Positions 17,205 to 27,806 are shown, numbered from the stretch's first letter. The stretch is 64,000 bases of DNA from Pseudomaricurvus alcaniphilus (GCF_011440395.1 NZ_JAAOIX010000001.1:1348402-1412401), one strand, 5' to 3'. Program-made: numbers and translations. Notes: a model not told the origin generated them from the sequence alone.

Positions 17205-19904
17205 ATGCAATTCAAACAACAGATCCTGTGCAAAAGCATAGGCGCCATCACCTGTATTATGGCCACACTTCCCATTGGCGCGGCTCTGGCCGCAGAAAGC
17301 CAGCAAAAATCGGTTGAAGAAATTCAAGTCACCGGCTACCGCGGTTCTCTGCTCAAAGCACTCGATCAAAAGCGAGCGGCCGTCAACGTACGTGAATCGA
17401 TTATGGCGGAGGACATAGGCAAGTTTCCCGATTTGAACATAGCCGAATCCATACAACGGGTACCCGGTGTCGCCATTTCACGGGAGGGCGGTGAAGGGCG
17501 CAATATTACCCTGCGGGGATTTAGTCCGGGCTTTACCCGCACCACATTGAACGGCATGGAGGTACCGGCAGGCAGTGACGGGTTGGATTCCGGCGGCGTG
17601 ACCCTCAATAGCGGCCGCGCGTTTGACTTCCATGTATTTGCGTCTGAATTGTTTAACCGCGTCGACATACAAAAAACCCAGACTGCGTCCATCGAGGAAG
17701 GTGGCATCGCCGGTACCGTGGATATGTATTCAGCCAAGCCCTTCGACTTCGAAGGTTTCAATGCGTCCGTATCCCTGCAAAACGGCTATAACGACCTCAC
17801 CGAAGAAAATGACCCTCGCGTCGCCCTCCTGCTGAGCAACACCTTTGCCGACGAAACCATTGGCGCACTGGTCTCAATTGCCACCTCCGACCGAACCGTT
17901 CGCCAGGAAGGTTTTGGCAGCGTTCGCTGGACTACCCCCTATATCCAGGGTGACTCCTGGGCTGACAGCAACCCCATCGTAAACGGTACGCCGGCGGGTG
18001 ACTGCCCCGCAGCGGATCCGTTGGACTGTTTGTGGGCACCCCGTTTGCCCCGTGCGGACTTCTTTGGCAACGACCAAGAGCGAACCGGCTTTACCGCGTC
18101 GTTCCAGTACCAGCCATCCGATAAATTTCTGCTCACCCTGGACGCGCTGCACTCCGAACTCAAGAACAACCGGGTCAACTATAATTCCATGGAGTGGTTA
18201 CTGACCCACGGTGACCCGGGCAATTTCACTGGGCAAACCCCGCTGGAATTTACCCTCGATCCCAGCGGCAAGTATCTGGTCGCGGCAAGTTTCGATGACG
18301 TTAGCTCCTGGTATGAGAGCCGGATGCAGACCTCCGAGTCCAAGTTTGACCAATACGTTCTGTCTGGCGAATACCAGTTATCAGATCGAGTGGCGCTGGA
18401 CGGTATGGTCGGCTTTGCCAAAAACGACGCCGACCGTGAAGAAACCCGTTACTACTATCGCTCTGTACCCCACTTCTACTCCTACGATTACAGCAATGGT
18501 GATGTAGCCGCCGTAAGTTACGGCGACTATGACATGACCGACCCCAGTAATTTCGTCAACGTCGTCAACGGCGCCAATCGCAACAACCAGGTCAAGAAAG
18601 AAAACCTCACCTCCAAATTCAATCTGACCTTTGAGGAGGATTCCTACTCAATTAAGACCGGGTTGGCTTACAACGACCGCGAAGTGACCTACGCTGAAGG
18701 CGTTGGCACACACACGGATTTTGATCCGGCACAGTACACCAGACCTTTCCCCCACTCTGATTTCGGTGACGGCCTGGATGGCCCCAACCTGGAGCCCTTC
18801 CTGGTAGCAGACTTTGCCGCCCTTGGCCGGGATGGCTTGCTGACCGATGGCTACACGCTGGACCCAGGCCGAGGCTGGACAGTCACGGAAGAAACCCTGG
18901 CCGCCTATTTCGAATACAACGGCAGCTATGACATCGGCAATATGGTTCTCAGAACCAATCTCGGCATGCGCTATGTAGACACTACCGTGACTTCAAAAGC
19001 GCTTGTAGGTGGCACGGCCGTCGATGTGGAGAGAAGCTACAAAAACTATTTGCCGTCGATGAACCTGGCGCTGGAAATAACCGAGGACGTGGTGACCCGG
19101 CTGTCCTACGGACGCAGCATGACCCGTCCCAGCCTCAGCTCACTGAATATCGCCGGACCGAGATTTGGCTACACGACCCAAACTGTGAGCAACCTGGGTA
19201 ACCCGGCGCTGGACCCCTACGAGTCCAACGACCTCGACCTGGGTGTTGAGTGGTACTTCGGCGACGAAGGGTTGCTCGCACTGGCCTGGTTCCACAAAGA
19301 CATTCGAACCTCGCTGACCACCGAAATCGTGGAGAAATTCATTGACTCGGAATTCTGGCCCGCCATTTACGCAGATCCGCAATATATCGCCTCTGCGCCA
19401 CTGGGCGACCCGGCTACAACGATTTACGCCCACAACCTGCCGGTTAACAGCAATGAAGGCTTCACGGTCAAAGGTTACGAACTAACCTACCAGCAGCCCT
19501 TTACCTTCCTGTCAGGCTGGATGTCAAACTTCGGCGTGTCCGCAAACTATACCCATGTGTCTGCCGAAGACTCTCGCGGCCTGTCTCCGGACTCCTATAA
19601 TTTTACCTTCTACTATGAGCAGGAACATTATGGCGCACGGCTGTCAATGAATACCCGGGATGATTACCTGCTGGATGAACCCGGTGGAAATGGTCATGCC
19701 CAGGAAAGAAAATATGGACCAACCCATGTCGACTTTTCATCGTTTTATAACTTCAACGACAACCTGACCTTCTCTTTTGAAGTGATCAACCTGACCGATG
19801 AAGAAGAACGCATCTACGGCACCGGCGATGGCACGCTGGATCTGACCCGCGAATACAGCCATACCGGTGTGCAATACTTTATCGGCGCACGCTACACTTA
19901 CTAA
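17205..19904 (+). CDS. TonB-dependent receptor, pectin-regulon copy 1
   Basis: An 899-residue outer-membrane importer. A signal peptide (~1-29, ending AALAAES) is followed by the TonB-box-like EEIQVTGYRGS and then the plug. MAEDIGKFPDLNIAESIQRVPGVAISREGGEGRNITLRG is the hallmark of the TIGR01782-type receptors common in polysaccharide degraders. The barrel closes with YFIGARYTY and its terminal aromatic. GGAAGG lies before the ATG. It is preceded by two operators and followed by a hairpin and a clear terminator, so it is probably transcribed alone. It is closely similar to the receptor at 28356-31160 in the plug (GFTRTTLNGMEVPA in both). Uptake of pectin oligosaccharides is inferred from regulation. 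Confidence 0.93.
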   Translation: MQFKQQILCKSIGAITCIMATLPIGAALAAESQQKSVEEIQVTGYRGSLLKALDQKRAAVNVRESIMAEDIGKFPDLNIAESIQRVPGVAISREGGEGRNITLRGFSPGFTRTTLNGMEVPAGSDGLDSGGVTLNSGRAFDFHVFASELFNRVDIQKTQTASIEEGGIAGTVDMYSAKPFDFEGFNASVSLQNGYNDLTEENDPRVALLLSNTFADETIGALVSIATSDRTVRQEGFGSVRWTTPYIQGDSWADSNPIVNGTPAGDCPAADPLDCLWAPRLPRADFFGNDQERTGFTASFQYQPSDKFLLTLDALHSELKNNRVNYNSMEWLLTHGDPGNFTGQTPLEFTLDPSGKYLVAASFDDVSSWYESRMQTSESKFDQYVLSGEYQLSDRVALDGMVGFAKNDADREETRYYYRSVPHFYSYDYSNGDVAAVSYGDYDMTDPSNFVNVVNGANRNNQVKKENLTSKFNLTFEEDSYSIKTGLAYNDREVTYAEGVGTHTDFDPAQYTRPFPHSDFGDGLDGPNLEPFLVADFAALGRDGLLTDGYTLDPGRGWTVTEETLAAYFEYNGSYDIGNMVLRTNLGMRYVDTTVTSKALVGGTAVDVERSYKNYLPSMNLALEITEDVVTRLSYGRSMTRPSLSSLNIAGPRFGYTTQTVSNLGNPALDPYESNDLDLGVEWYFGDEGLLALAWFHKDIRTSLTTEIVEKFIDSEFWPAIYADPQYIASAPLGDPATTIYAHNLPVNSNEGFTVKGYELTYQQPFTFLSGWMSNFGVSANYTHVSAEDSRGLSPDSYNFTFYYEQEHYGARLSMNTRDDYLLDEPGGNGHAQERKYGPTHVDFSSFYNFNDNLTFSFEVINLTDEEERIYGTGDGTLDLTREYSHTGVQYFIGARYTY

Positions 19905-19928
19905 TCTCCTCGAGCGAGTACTACCACG

Positions 19929-19974
19929 CTATACCCATCGGCCTTTTGTAATAACAGCGGCCGAATGGGCATAG
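19929..19974 (+). terminator. Long hairpin after receptor copy 1
   Basis: The arm 19929-19943 (CTATACCCATCGGCC) pairs with 19959-19974 (GGCCGAATGGGCATAG) with a one-base bulge. It lies 24 bases past the stop, followed by no T-run. Confidence 0.55.
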
Positions 19975-20025
19975 CCTGCGCGAGGACACCACGACAAATT
20001 CTGACTACTTTCTCGGTGCTTGACA

Positions 20026-20050
20026 GGAGGCCCGCTTGCCTCCTTTTTTT
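20026..20050 (+). terminator. Rho-independent terminator
   Basis: GGAGGC at 20026-20031 pairs with GCCTCC at 20038-20043, directly followed by seven T residues (20044-20050). It ends transcription coming from the receptor before the convergent pectinesterase. Confidence 0.85.
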
Positions 20051-20104
20051 CCGTCTGCCTACCTTGCAAAAGCCCCCTGTTTCGTCTTCATTTATGGCCA
20101 ACAT

Positions 20105-21109
20105 TCATAATTGATCAGGCTGCCAACCGCGAAAGATATTTTCCAGCGTGTATTGTGCCGCACTGTCTGCGGACAACTGCCTTGCCCAAGCCACCCTCTG
20201 GCTGCGCCCTGCTCCCGGCCCCTGATTTCCAAACTCGGCATAAAACGCAGTGGCCTCATTGGCCTTGCGATCCCAGTTGTGCCACCCCCGGGGCAGGATA
20301 TGAGCGCCAAGACTGCTATTCATAATGACCGTACTGGCATGCTGCCGCCAGGGCCGCCCGAGATAGACCGCAGCCACATCCTCAGCCGCGGTAAACTTGC
20401 AGCGGTTGAAAACCAGCCCGAATCTGGTGTCCGCCGGCGTCGAGGCGGCAGTTATATAAGAGTCTGACAACGACTTGATTTCACAATCCTCGAACAACGC
20501 CGTGCCCTGGCCAAAGATAAAATCAATCGAACCCTCAATGTAACTGTCCTTGAAATAAGAGCGAAACCCCTCCCCCGCCACATACAGGGTATCCTGGTGG
20601 CCCTTGATATTGCTGTTGACAATGGAGACCCGGTCCGCCTCGATATGCAATGCCACCGCCTGGCCAACCGGCCCGGCAGAATTGATGATGGTGAGGTTCT
20701 CGGCATGGAAATCATTGCCGCCCACACGCATGGTATAAGTGTGAAAAGTACTGTTGCGCCCTTTGTCGATCCGGTCAAAATGATCGTCAAAAGTAATAAT
20801 CGTACCTTCGCGGCTTTCGCCAATCAGCGATAGCTGTGTATTCCAGGAATAAACATCCACTTTCTCTTTGTACACACCATCTTTCACTCGAATAGTGATG
20901 CGCTCGTAGGGATAACACTTGCTGGCATTGATCGCCGCCTGAATGCTGGTAAAGTCGCCGGATCCATCGAGGGCAACGGTCATTTCCGTGATGTAATCCT
21001 GCGCCATTACCGCACCAGGCAATAGGCATAGCAGTGTCAACAACGACAACCTGGAAAACAGATAGCGAAAGGACTTGAAAGGAAATAGTTTTGGGGAAAT
21101 TGATTTCAT
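20105..21109 (-). CDS. Pectinesterase (CE8)
   Basis: Secreted pectin methylesterase that removes methyl groups from homogalacturonan, so pectate lyases and polygalacturonases can act. The 334 residues start MKSISPKLFPFKSF, with a signal peptide ending around VMAQD. CE8 motifs are in order: the GxxD-type start VALDGSGDFTSIQAAI, then AVALHIEADRV, GHQDTLY (catalytic Asp), GSIDFIFGQGTALFEDC (second catalytic Asp) and YLGRPWR (Arg). The ATG at 21109 is preferred to a TTG at 21127. It is separated from the GH105 gene upstream by 427 bp of non-coding DNA and has no perfect pectin operator. The length is normal for the family. Confidence 0.95.
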   Translation of the reverse strand: MKSISPKLFPFKSFRYLFSRLSLLTLLCLLPGAVMAQDYITEMTVALDGSGDFTSIQAAINASKCYPYERITIRVKDGVYKEKVDVYSWNTQLSLIGESREGTIITFDDHFDRIDKGRNSTFHTYTMRVGGNDFHAENLTIINSAGPVGQAVALHIEADRVSIVNSNIKGHQDTLYVAGEGFRSYFKDSYIEGSIDFIFGQGTALFEDCEIKSLSDSYITAASTPADTRFGLVFNRCKFTAAEDVAAVYLGRPWRQHASTVIMNSSLGAHILPRGWHNWDRKANEATAFYAEFGNQGPGAGRSQRVAWARQLSADSAAQYTLENIFRGWQPDQL

Positions 21110-21536
21110 AAGCGAATACGACTCCAAACCGGAAAATGGCCAAGCCTTTCAGACTTGGCCTATTTATAGTGTGAGAATTTATTGTGGAAAAATCATTCTG
21201 GTTTATAGCGGGAGAGGCCAGTTTATAGCTTTAATTTGGTGAGTACTACACTGTTGTAATCGATGGCGCTCTCACGTAAATAAACCTTAGGTGTATTCTC
21301 GTGCACAGCCAGTCAAATAGCGTAAAAAACAGCGTTTGTGTATACCGCCGCTCAGCGCTGGGAGGGGCCTGTTGCGGATTGACACACCCTGTCATGCTAC
21401 TATAAGTTCAGATGTTCGAAGCCAATTTTTTTCAAGGGCTTTAGTATTCTTATTATCCCTATTTTCTCTTTTCCAAAATCTTGCGCTGATGCCCGGTCAA
21501 GATACTCAACCCCAAATGTCTCTCAAACGCCAAGCA
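21110..21536. other. Non-coding gap between GH105 and pectinesterase with two structured spots
   Basis: GGCCAAG (21138-21144) pairs with CTTGGCC (21154-21160) in the pectinesterase leader. At 21353-21380 the DNA matches the terminal inverted repeat of the element at 37360-37556 in about 23 of 28 positions, suggesting a decayed half copy. Open frames here overlap GH105 antisense and look spurious. Confidence 0.5.
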
Positions 21537-22781
21537 TCACTCCAACTCCTCAAGCTCCAGGCCAGCGAGAATAAACGGCCCCACACCGTGTGGATCATTA
21601 TCCCGGCGCGGCTCGCTGATATAATACTCATAAGTCCCGGGTCGATACGGATCACCACCGAGCCCCGCGCTACCGCAAATATTGGTCAAATGCACCTCAC
21701 CGTCATCGGCATCGACTTTGACCAGATTATCAACCAACCCCTGGTACGCTCGCTCTGCCATGGGGAGAAAGTCCTGACCGAGGTAACCGCGTTTGACACC
21801 ACGGGCAATACTGTAGGCAAACATAGCCGACCCCGACGCCTCAAGGTAATTCCCCTCTCGCTGCCCCTGATCCACCACCTGGTACCAAAGGCCGGTCGAG
21901 TCCTGGTAGGGTTGCAGCGCTGTAACCAGACGGTTAAAGATCGCGATCAGCTCATCCCGGTCGGGGTGCGCCCGCGGCATATACTCCAGCGTATCCACCA
22001 GGGCCATGGCGTACCAACCCATAGCGCGCGACCAAAAGTGAGGGGAGAGCCCGGTTTTCGGGTCGGCCCAATGCTGCTTTTTGCTTTCATCCCAGGCGTG
22101 ATACAACAACCCGGTTTTTGCATCGCGGGTTTTTCTTTCAATCAGCTTAAACTGGTTGGCAATGTCATCGAAACTCGCCAAGGGTTCATCAAACCTCGCC
22201 GCGTACTGGGCCCAATAAGTGGCGCCCATATAAAGTCCATCCAGCCATATTTGCCAAGGATAGATGCGCTTGTGCCAGAAACCACCGGCGTGGGTGCGCG
22301 GATGCCAGCGCAACTGCTCCCGCAGTGTACGCATGGCTTTCAGGTAACGCTCGTCATCAAACTTTTGGTAAAGAAAAAATAGTAACTTACCCGCGTTGAT
22401 GGAATCGATATTGTATTCCCACAGGATGTAATCCTTGATCTGGCCGTCCACATCGATCAGCTGGTCCACATAAGTTTTGGCATAATCCAGGTACTCCGGC
22501 TTGCCCGTGCGCTGGTACAATCGCTCGAAAGCCATCAGGATAAGGCCATAGGTATAACCCCACTCCGGCTGACTGAGGTTTTTATGCTCCCGCATCGCCC
22601 AGGCTTCGGGGCTGCGCTGCATCGTCGAAATTGCAATTCTCTCCGGCCAACTCAACTCAACCCGCCGCTCCTCCGACTCACTGGGCGCCGCGGCGTTAAC
22701 GGGTAGCGCCAAAGCAAGCGCAAACAGAGTTAACAGCTGCACGGCCAATGTATGAATATTTATAGGGTGTAACCTGTTCAA
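21537..22781 (-). CDS. GH105 unsaturated glucuronyl/galacturonyl hydrolase
   Basis: A 414-residue glycosidase that removes the unsaturated uronic residue left by pectate or rhamnogalacturonan lyases. The (alpha/alpha)6-barrel pattern of YteR/RhiN is clear: YNIDSINAGKLLF with Asp126 and IWLDGLYMGATYW with Asp181, corresponding to the two catalytic aspartates of YteR. GGFWHKRIYPWQ and SRAMGWYAMALVDTLE follow. An N-terminal hydrophobic stretch ending LPVNAAAPSE suggests export to the periplasm. Translation begins at TTG 22781, with AGGAG eight bases before. It lies 50 bp behind garD on the same strand, so it is probably the last gene of the kdgD-gudP-garD operon. Confidence 0.92.
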   Translation of the reverse strand: MNRLHPINIHTLAVQLLTLFALALALPVNAAAPSESEERRVELSWPERIAISTMQRSPEAWAMREHKNLSQPEWGYTYGLILMAFERLYQRTGKPEYLDYAKTYVDQLIDVDGQIKDYILWEYNIDSINAGKLLFFLYQKFDDERYLKAMRTLREQLRWHPRTHAGGFWHKRIYPWQIWLDGLYMGATYWAQYAARFDEPLASFDDIANQFKLIERKTRDAKTGLLYHAWDESKKQHWADPKTGLSPHFWSRAMGWYAMALVDTLEYMPRAHPDRDELIAIFNRLVTALQPYQDSTGLWYQVVDQGQREGNYLEASGSAMFAYSIARGVKRGYLGQDFLPMAERAYQGLVDNLVKVDADDGEVHLTNICGSAGLGGDPYRPGTYEYYISEPRRDNDPHGVGPFILAGLELEELE

Positions 22782-22831
22782 TGCGAAGACTCCTGCTGTA
22801 AATGTTCAATCCCCTGATTGAGCCGGGGCTC

Positions 22832-24385
22832 TCAGGTTATTGGCGCCGGATTGAATAAAGTAAGATCATTGTGGAGCTGATGTTGCTCCGCCCAGGTTTT
22901 CTGCCTGCCGCTGGCGACATCGAGGTAATAATGAAACAACTCCCAACCCAATGCCTCCAGACTGATTGCGCCGCTGGCAATTCGCCCGGCGTCCACATCG
23001 ATCAGGTCCGGCCAACGTTGTGCCAGCTCCGTGCGGGTGGACACTTTGACTACCGGGGCCATGGCCAGCCCGTAGGGGGTGCCGCGGCCGGTGGTAAATA
23101 CGTGCAAGTTCATGCCCGCGGCCAATTGCAGGGTGCCGCAGACGAAATCACTGGCCGGCGTGGCACAGTAGAGCAAGCCTTTTTGCGTAAACCGCTCACC
23201 GGGACCGAGCACGCCACTGATAGCACTGCTGCCGGATTTTATGATCGAACCCAGGGATTTCTCCACGATATTGGACAACCCTCCCTGCTTGTTGCCGGGC
23301 GTGGTATTGGCGCTGCGGTCCGCCGCACCGCGCTGCAGGTATTCGTCGTACCACTGCATTTCTCCAATCAACTGTTGGGCCACTTCAACAGACTTGGCCC
23401 GCGACGTCAGCATATACACCGCGTCTCGCACCTCGGTGACCTCGGAAAACATGACCGTGGCGCCGGCCCGAACCAGCAGATCTGACGCATAACCCAAGGC
23501 GGGATTGGCGGTGATACCAGAAAAGGCGTCACTGCCCCCGCACTGCATGCCCAGTACCAACTCCGCGGCCGGGCAAGTTTCACGGCGGCGGCGATTGAGC
23601 TTTTCAAGCCTGGCCTCAGCCAGGGCCATAATCTGCTCGATCATTTCATTAAATCCACTGCCGGAGTCCTGCAGCCGGTAGAGCCAGGGCTCGCGCAAAT
23701 CCACCGACGGGTCCCCCTCGTGCATGACTTGTTCGGCCTGCAACTTTTCACAACCGAGCCCGATGACCAGCGCCTCTCCCCCCAGGTTGGGGTTGCGGGC
23801 CAGATTGCGTACCGTGCGAATCGGGATAAACGCATCCCGGGCATTGATCGCCACCCCGCAGCCGTAACTGTGGGTCAAGGCAATAACGTCATCCACATTG
23901 GGGTATTTGGGTAACAGCTGCTGGCGAATACGCTTGACTGCGTGGTTGAGCACCCCGGTAACACACTGGACCGTAGTGGTGATGCCGAGAATATTGCGTG
24001 TTCCCACAGTCCCGTCAGCGTTGCGATATCCCTCGAAGGTATAGCCCGCCAAAGGTGGTTGCTGAGCCGGGACGGCATTGGCCAGCGGCAATTGATCCAG
24101 TGGTGGTGCTGAGGGCATCTGCAAGTGAGACTCCTGCACCCAACTGCCTCTGGGCAGCGCTTGCCGGGCGCTGCCGATGACATGGCCGTAACGCTTGATC
24201 GGGGCGCCTGCGGCTATATCCTGCAAGGCAATCTTGTGACACTGGGGAATAAATTCGGTGGCCTGCAGCCCATCGATAAAACGGCTCCCCTTTTTAACCC
24301 CCTGGTCGTTAACCACCACCGCCACGTTGTCATCCGGGTGGATTCGAATATAGCGCGGTGAATCGCGGTGCTGAATCAATTGCAC
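22832..24385 (-). CDS. garD: Galactarate dehydratase GarD
   Basis: Dehydrates D-galactarate (mucate) to 5-keto-4-deoxy-D-glucarate in the cytoplasm. The 517 residues are collinear with E. coli GarD (523) and share long stretches such as [55 protein letters not shown] and [11 protein letters not shown]. It is related to, but distinct from, UxaA at 46419. Translation starts at GTG 24385 with AGGAG eight bases upstream, and the first codons overlap the end of gudP by 10 bases, showing tight coupling. The GarD-like identity is strong; broader uronic-acid dehydratase activity cannot be excluded. Confidence 0.95.
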   Translation of the reverse strand: MQLIQHRDSPRYIRIHPDDNVAVVVNDQGVKKGSRFIDGLQATEFIPQCHKIALQDIAAGAPIKRYGHVIGSARQALPRGSWVQESHLQMPSAPPLDQLPLANAVPAQQPPLAGYTFEGYRNADGTVGTRNILGITTTVQCVTGVLNHAVKRIRQQLLPKYPNVDDVIALTHSYGCGVAINARDAFIPIRTVRNLARNPNLGGEALVIGLGCEKLQAEQVMHEGDPSVDLREPWLYRLQDSGSGFNEMIEQIMALAEARLEKLNRRRRETCPAAELVLGMQCGGSDAFSGITANPALGYASDLLVRAGATVMFSEVTEVRDAVYMLTSRAKSVEVAQQLIGEMQWYDEYLQRGAADRSANTTPGNKQGGLSNIVEKSLGSIIKSGSSAISGVLGPGERFTQKGLLYCATPASDFVCGTLQLAAGMNLHVFTTGRGTPYGLAMAPVVKVSTRTELAQRWPDLIDVDAGRIASGAISLEALGWELFHYYLDVASGRQKTWAEQHQLHNDLTLFNPAPIT

Positions 24386-25782
24386 GATTTAAGCTCCTGT
24401 TGGCCCTTGGGCTGATCGCCCAATTCACGGACGTCTCTAAGTTCAACCCGTTGAATGGGGCCGACAATAACCAAATAGCTGAATACCGCGACCACGGCAT
24501 TGAGGGCCACATACACCAGGGCCCACTTAAAGGAACCGGTAGCGGCAATAATATAGCCGATAACAATGGGCGTGGTGATTGAGGCGATATTGCCAAAGGT
24601 ATTGAACAAACCACCGGAGAGGCCGGAGATCTGTTTCGGGGATGTATCTGCCACCACCGCCCAACCCAGCGCCCCCAGACCCTTGCCAAAGAAAGCCAGC
24701 GCCATAATAGCCACCACTAACCACTCGGTATCGACGTAATTGCAGATAATCATGCTGGTCGACAGGCAGAGGCCGATCACGATGGGGGTTTTACGGGCCA
24801 TGCTGAGGGAATTGCCCCGGCGCAGTAATGCATCGGAGAGAACGCCACCGAGGATGCCACCGATAAAACCACAGATGGCGGGCAAGGACGCGATAAGTCC
24901 GGCCTTTAGAATTGACATGCCGCGCTCCTGCACCAGGTATACCGGAAACCAGGTCAGGAAAAAATAGGTAATGGCATTGATACAGTATTGGCCGAGGTAT
25001 ACCCCCAACAGCATTCGATTGGTCAACAGTTGCTTGATGTACGCCCACTTGGGACCGCCGCCTGGCGCTCCCCCGCCACCCTGACTGCGCGCCTGATCCA
25101 TATCCACCAGACCGCCATTCGATTTGATATGCTCCAGCTCAGCCCGGTTGATACGCGGGTGGTCACTTGGGTTGTAGATCACTTGCAACCAGATCAGGGA
25201 AAAGACGATGCCGATAGTGCCCATGACCACAAACACATATTCCCAGCCAAAACTGTAGGTTATCCAGCCCATAAGGGGTGCGAACAGCACCGTGGCAAAG
25301 TACTGCGCTGAATTGAAAATAGCGGAAGCGGTGCCGCGCTCGGCAGTGGGGAACCAGGCCGCGACAATACGCGCATTACCGGGAAATGAAGGCGCTTCCG
25401 CCAGGCCCACCATCATTCTCAGAAGAAACAGCGTCATCACCGCCATACCAATACCGGTGCTGATGTGGCCGACAAAACTTTGCAGCAGGGTGAATACGGA
25501 CCAGGTAAAAATACTGGCCGCGTAAACTCGCTTCGACCCAAAGCGATCCAGCAACCAGCCTCCGGGTATCTGCCCCAGCACATAGGCCCAGCCAAACGCG
25601 GAAAAGATATACCCCAGGCTGATGGCATCAATGCCCAGGTCATTTTGCAACTCTGCGCCAACGATGGATATGGTGGCTCGGTCGGCATAGTTGATGGTGG
25701 TCACCAAAAACAACATCAACAGGATTAGATAGCGAACATGAGTCTGTCTGGTAGCTGGCATAGCAACGTCTACCCCGGTCAT
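24376..25782 (-). CDS. gudP: GudP/GarP-type galactarate/glucarate MFS transporter
   Basis: A 468-residue inner-membrane proton symporter of the anion:cation symporter branch. The start [72 protein letters not shown] and [24 protein letters not shown] are diagnostic of GudP/GarP-like permeases. A Gly/Pro-rich insert ([13 protein letters not shown]) lies in the central loop. It sits between kdgD (6 bases upstream) and garD (10-base overlap). The ATG at 25782 is used; an internal ATG at 25761 is possible because neither has a strong ribosome binding site. Substrate inferred from family and operon. Confidence 0.92.
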   Translation of the reverse strand: MTGVDVAMPATRQTHVRYLILLMLFLVTTINYADRATISIVGAELQNDLGIDAISLGYIFSAFGWAYVLGQIPGGWLLDRFGSKRVYAASIFTWSVFTLLQSFVGHISTGIGMAVMTLFLLRMMVGLAEAPSFPGNARIVAAWFPTAERGTASAIFNSAQYFATVLFAPLMGWITYSFGWEYVFVVMGTIGIVFSLIWLQVIYNPSDHPRINRAELEHIKSNGGLVDMDQARSQGGGGAPGGGPKWAYIKQLLTNRMLLGVYLGQYCINAITYFFLTWFPVYLVQERGMSILKAGLIASLPAICGFIGGILGGVLSDALLRRGNSLSMARKTPIVIGLCLSTSMIICNYVDTEWLVVAIMALAFFGKGLGALGWAVVADTSPKQISGLSGGLFNTFGNIASITTPIVIGYIIAATGSFKWALVYVALNAVVAVFSYLVIVGPIQRVELRDVRELGDQPKGQQELKSCN

Positions 25783-25788
25783 TGATTA

Positions 25789-26700
25789 TTATTGTGCACC
25801 CAGTGAAGCAATCAAGGCTTGCAACTGCTCCATCTCTTCGCCTTTGAGGTCGGTCAGCGGCGGGCGCACGGGACCGGCGTCACGCCCGACCAATTTTACC
25901 CCCGCCTTGACGATACTGACGGCGTAACCCGCGGACCGGTTGCGAATCTCTAGCAGCGGCAGGAAAAAATCGTCCAGCAATTGGTTTACGGTGTGCTGAT
26001 CATCCGCGGCCACGGCCCGGTAGAAAGCCATGGCGGTTTTAGGGATAAAATTGAACACCGCCGACGAATACACCGGCACCCCCAGAGCTTTATAGGCCGC
26101 GGCATAGACTTCTGCTGTGGGCAACCCACCGAGATAGGTGAGGCGCTCACCCAAACGGCGACGGATACCGACCATGGTTTCAATCTCTCCGATACCGTCC
26201 TTGAACCCGATCAGGTTGGGGCAGCGATCAGCGAGGATTTCAAGACTCTGGGCGCTCAACCGGCAGACGTTGCGATTGTACACCACGACCCCAAGGTTGG
26301 TGGCCCCACAGACGGCTTCTACATGGGCAATGAGCCCCTCCTGGCTGGCTTCGGTCAGGTAGTGAGGCAACAGCAGCACGCCAGCTGCGCCGAGGCGCTC
26401 GGCTTCACAGGCATAAGCCATAGCCGCACGCGTCGGACCACCAGCACCGGCCAGTATAGGCACCTGGTTTTTGCAGGTATCCACGGCGGTACGGATAATT
26501 TGGGAGAACTCGCTGGGTTCCAGGGAAAAAAATTCACCGGTGCCACCCGCGGCAAATAGCGCGCTGGCACCATACGGCGCCAACCATTCCAGCCGCTCGG
26601 CGTAGCCGCTGGGGCAAAAATTCAATTCATGGTCGAAATCGGTTACCGGGAAAGACAGCAATCCGGAAGAGAGAGTAATTTTTAGAGCCTGGGGATCCAT
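25789..26700 (-). CDS. kdgD: 5-dehydro-4-deoxyglucarate dehydratase KdgD
   Basis: Dehydrates and decarboxylates 5-keto-4-deoxyglucarate to 2-oxoglutarate semialdehyde. The 303 residues equal the family length. The DHDPS-like barrel shows [13 protein letters not shown], the Tyr of [10 protein letters not shown] and the Schiff-base Lys of [10 protein letters not shown]. The start at 26700 is supported by AGGTG eight bases upstream. First gene of kdgD-gudP-garD(-GH105), with a candidate FadR-family site 94 bp before it. The next enzyme, the semialdehyde dehydrogenase, lies apart at 32794-34296. Confidence 0.95.
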   Translation of the reverse strand: MDPQALKITLSSGLLSFPVTDFDHELNFCPSGYAERLEWLAPYGASALFAAGGTGEFFSLEPSEFSQIIRTAVDTCKNQVPILAGAGGPTRAAMAYACEAERLGAAGVLLLPHYLTEASQEGLIAHVEAVCGATNLGVVVYNRNVCRLSAQSLEILADRCPNLIGFKDGIGEIETMVGIRRRLGERLTYLGGLPTAEVYAAAYKALGVPVYSSAVFNFIPKTAMAFYRAVAADDQHTVNQLLDDFFLPLLEIRNRSAGYAVSIVKAGVKLVGRDAGPVRPPLTDLKGEEMEQLQALIASLGAQ

Positions 26701-26715
26701 CGGGCATGCACCTTT

Positions 26716-26757
26716 ATTGTGTGGTCAGGATTGTGTGGTCGGGATTGTGTTGGCGCT
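26716..26757. repeat. 14-bp tandem repeat, three units, in the kdgD leader
   Basis: ATTGTGTGGTCAGG, ATTGTGTGGTCGGG and ATTGTGTTGGCGCT follow directly. They lie between the candidate regulator site and the kdgD ribosome binding site. The rest of 26701-27059 is non-coding. Confidence 0.6.
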
Positions 26758-26793
26758 ATAGAAACGCAAGTTATCGCTCTGGATAAGATGTCA

Positions 26794-26806
26794 GTCATCG
26801 TACAAC
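26794..26806. promoter_or_regulatory. Candidate FadR-family operator upstream of kdgD
   Basis: GTCATCGTACAAC, read on the minus strand as GTTGTACGATGAC, matches the perfect palindrome GTTGTACGACAAC next to the regulator gene at 11 of 13 positions. The GT-N3-AC core is the usual FadR-subfamily pattern. It is 94 bp before kdgD. Confidence 0.55.
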
Positions 26807-27059
26807 ACTATAAAATCAAACACAACACTCCAGGCAACCGCGCAGAGGCCGCTGCGCTTCGAACGGGCCACCAAATCCGCCCGACCCATAAAATCCGCCC
26901 TCTTTGGCCAAGTTAATTCCAGGGAACCCGGCTGATCGCGACATTGCTGCGGTACATGGAAGCGCCCAAAACACACGCCGCACTACCGCTCCGGCTATGC
27001 ACGAAGTGAATTTTTTGGGTGTTCTGGGCGGGTAGGCGGCGCCCGCTACAGCGTGTTAC

Positions 27060-27806
27060 TCAGTCCGCTTTAGCGCCGCCTGATTGCTGGTGCAACTTAC
27101 GCAAGCGCTCGCGACTGTTGGTCAGGTGCATGCGCATAGCCGCACGGGCCGCGTCAGAGTCCTGGCGGGCAATCGCCGCGCAGATGTCGTCGTGCTCGCG
27201 GTTTATACTGCTGAGGTATTCAGATTGGCTGCCACCCGATAACTTGGCAAAGTTAACCCGTGTGCGCGGAATCATTACCGCGCCGAGATAATTCATGTTC
27301 TCGCCGAAATAGCGATTATTGGTTGCCTCGGCAATGCGCAGATGAAATTGAAAATCCGCATCGACAGCGCCGCTTTCGTCACCGCTGTTGTTGCGCATCC
27401 GCTCCAAAGCAGCTGTTATTGCCTCCAACTGCGAGGGTGTGCGGCGCTGGGCTGCGAGTCCGGCAGCCTCTACTTCCAGACTGGTGCGCAACTCCAATAT
27501 ATCCAGCACGTCACGCAGGGTAGTAATCGTTGCGGGATCCAGCTGGGCACGATTCTGTTGCTGCTGCGGAGGCAGCACAAATGTGCCGATACCGTGCCGG
27601 GTTTTCACCAGGCCAGCGGCTTGTAAACGGGAGATGGCCTCGCGCACCACCGTCCGGCTAACGCCCTGCTCCGCCATAATAACGGCCTCGGTCGGCAACT
27701 TGTCACCAGGCTCTAGCTGCCCGTGCTGAATTTGTTTTTCAAACACCTCGAGCAAGCCATCCACCAAGCTGCGAGAGCGTTTGCGCGGGTGAGCATCAGG
27801 GTTCAT
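27060..27806 (-). CDS. FadR-subfamily GntR transcriptional regulator
   Basis: A 248-residue regulator. Residues ~10-80 form the winged helix (KLPTEAVIMAEQGVSRTVVREAISRLQAAGLVKTRHGIGTFVLP). The C-terminal two-thirds is an all-helical FCD domain with the metal-site pattern seen in UxuR/ExuR/LldR-like proteins (DADFQFHLRIAEATNN, EHDDICAAIARQDSDAARAAMRMHL). FCD proteins commonly sense organic or sugar acids. It lies upstream of, and in the same direction as, kdgD-gudP-garD, and a perfect palindrome sits 78 bp before its start. Likely role: repressor of galactarate use and of itself (inference). No clear Shine-Dalgarno is seen. Confidence 0.9.
   Translation of the reverse strand: MNPDAHPRKRSRSLVDGLLEVFEKQIQHGQLEPGDKLPTEAVIMAEQGVSRTVVREAISRLQAAGLVKTRHGIGTFVLPPQQQQNRAQLDPATITTLRDVLDILELRTSLEVEAAGLAAQRRTPSQLEAITAALERMRNNSGDESGAVDADFQFHLRIAEATNNRYFGENMNYLGAVMIPRTRVNFAKLSGGSQSEYLSSINREHDDICAAIARQDSDAARAAMRMHLTNSRERLRKLHQQSGGAKAD

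Noticed and set aside
22832-24385. Calling the 22832-24385 gene a second uxaA
   Set aside because: The sequence is collinear with E. coli GarD throughout and only distantly like the UxaA at 46419; its operon partners kdgD and gudP also fit galactarate.
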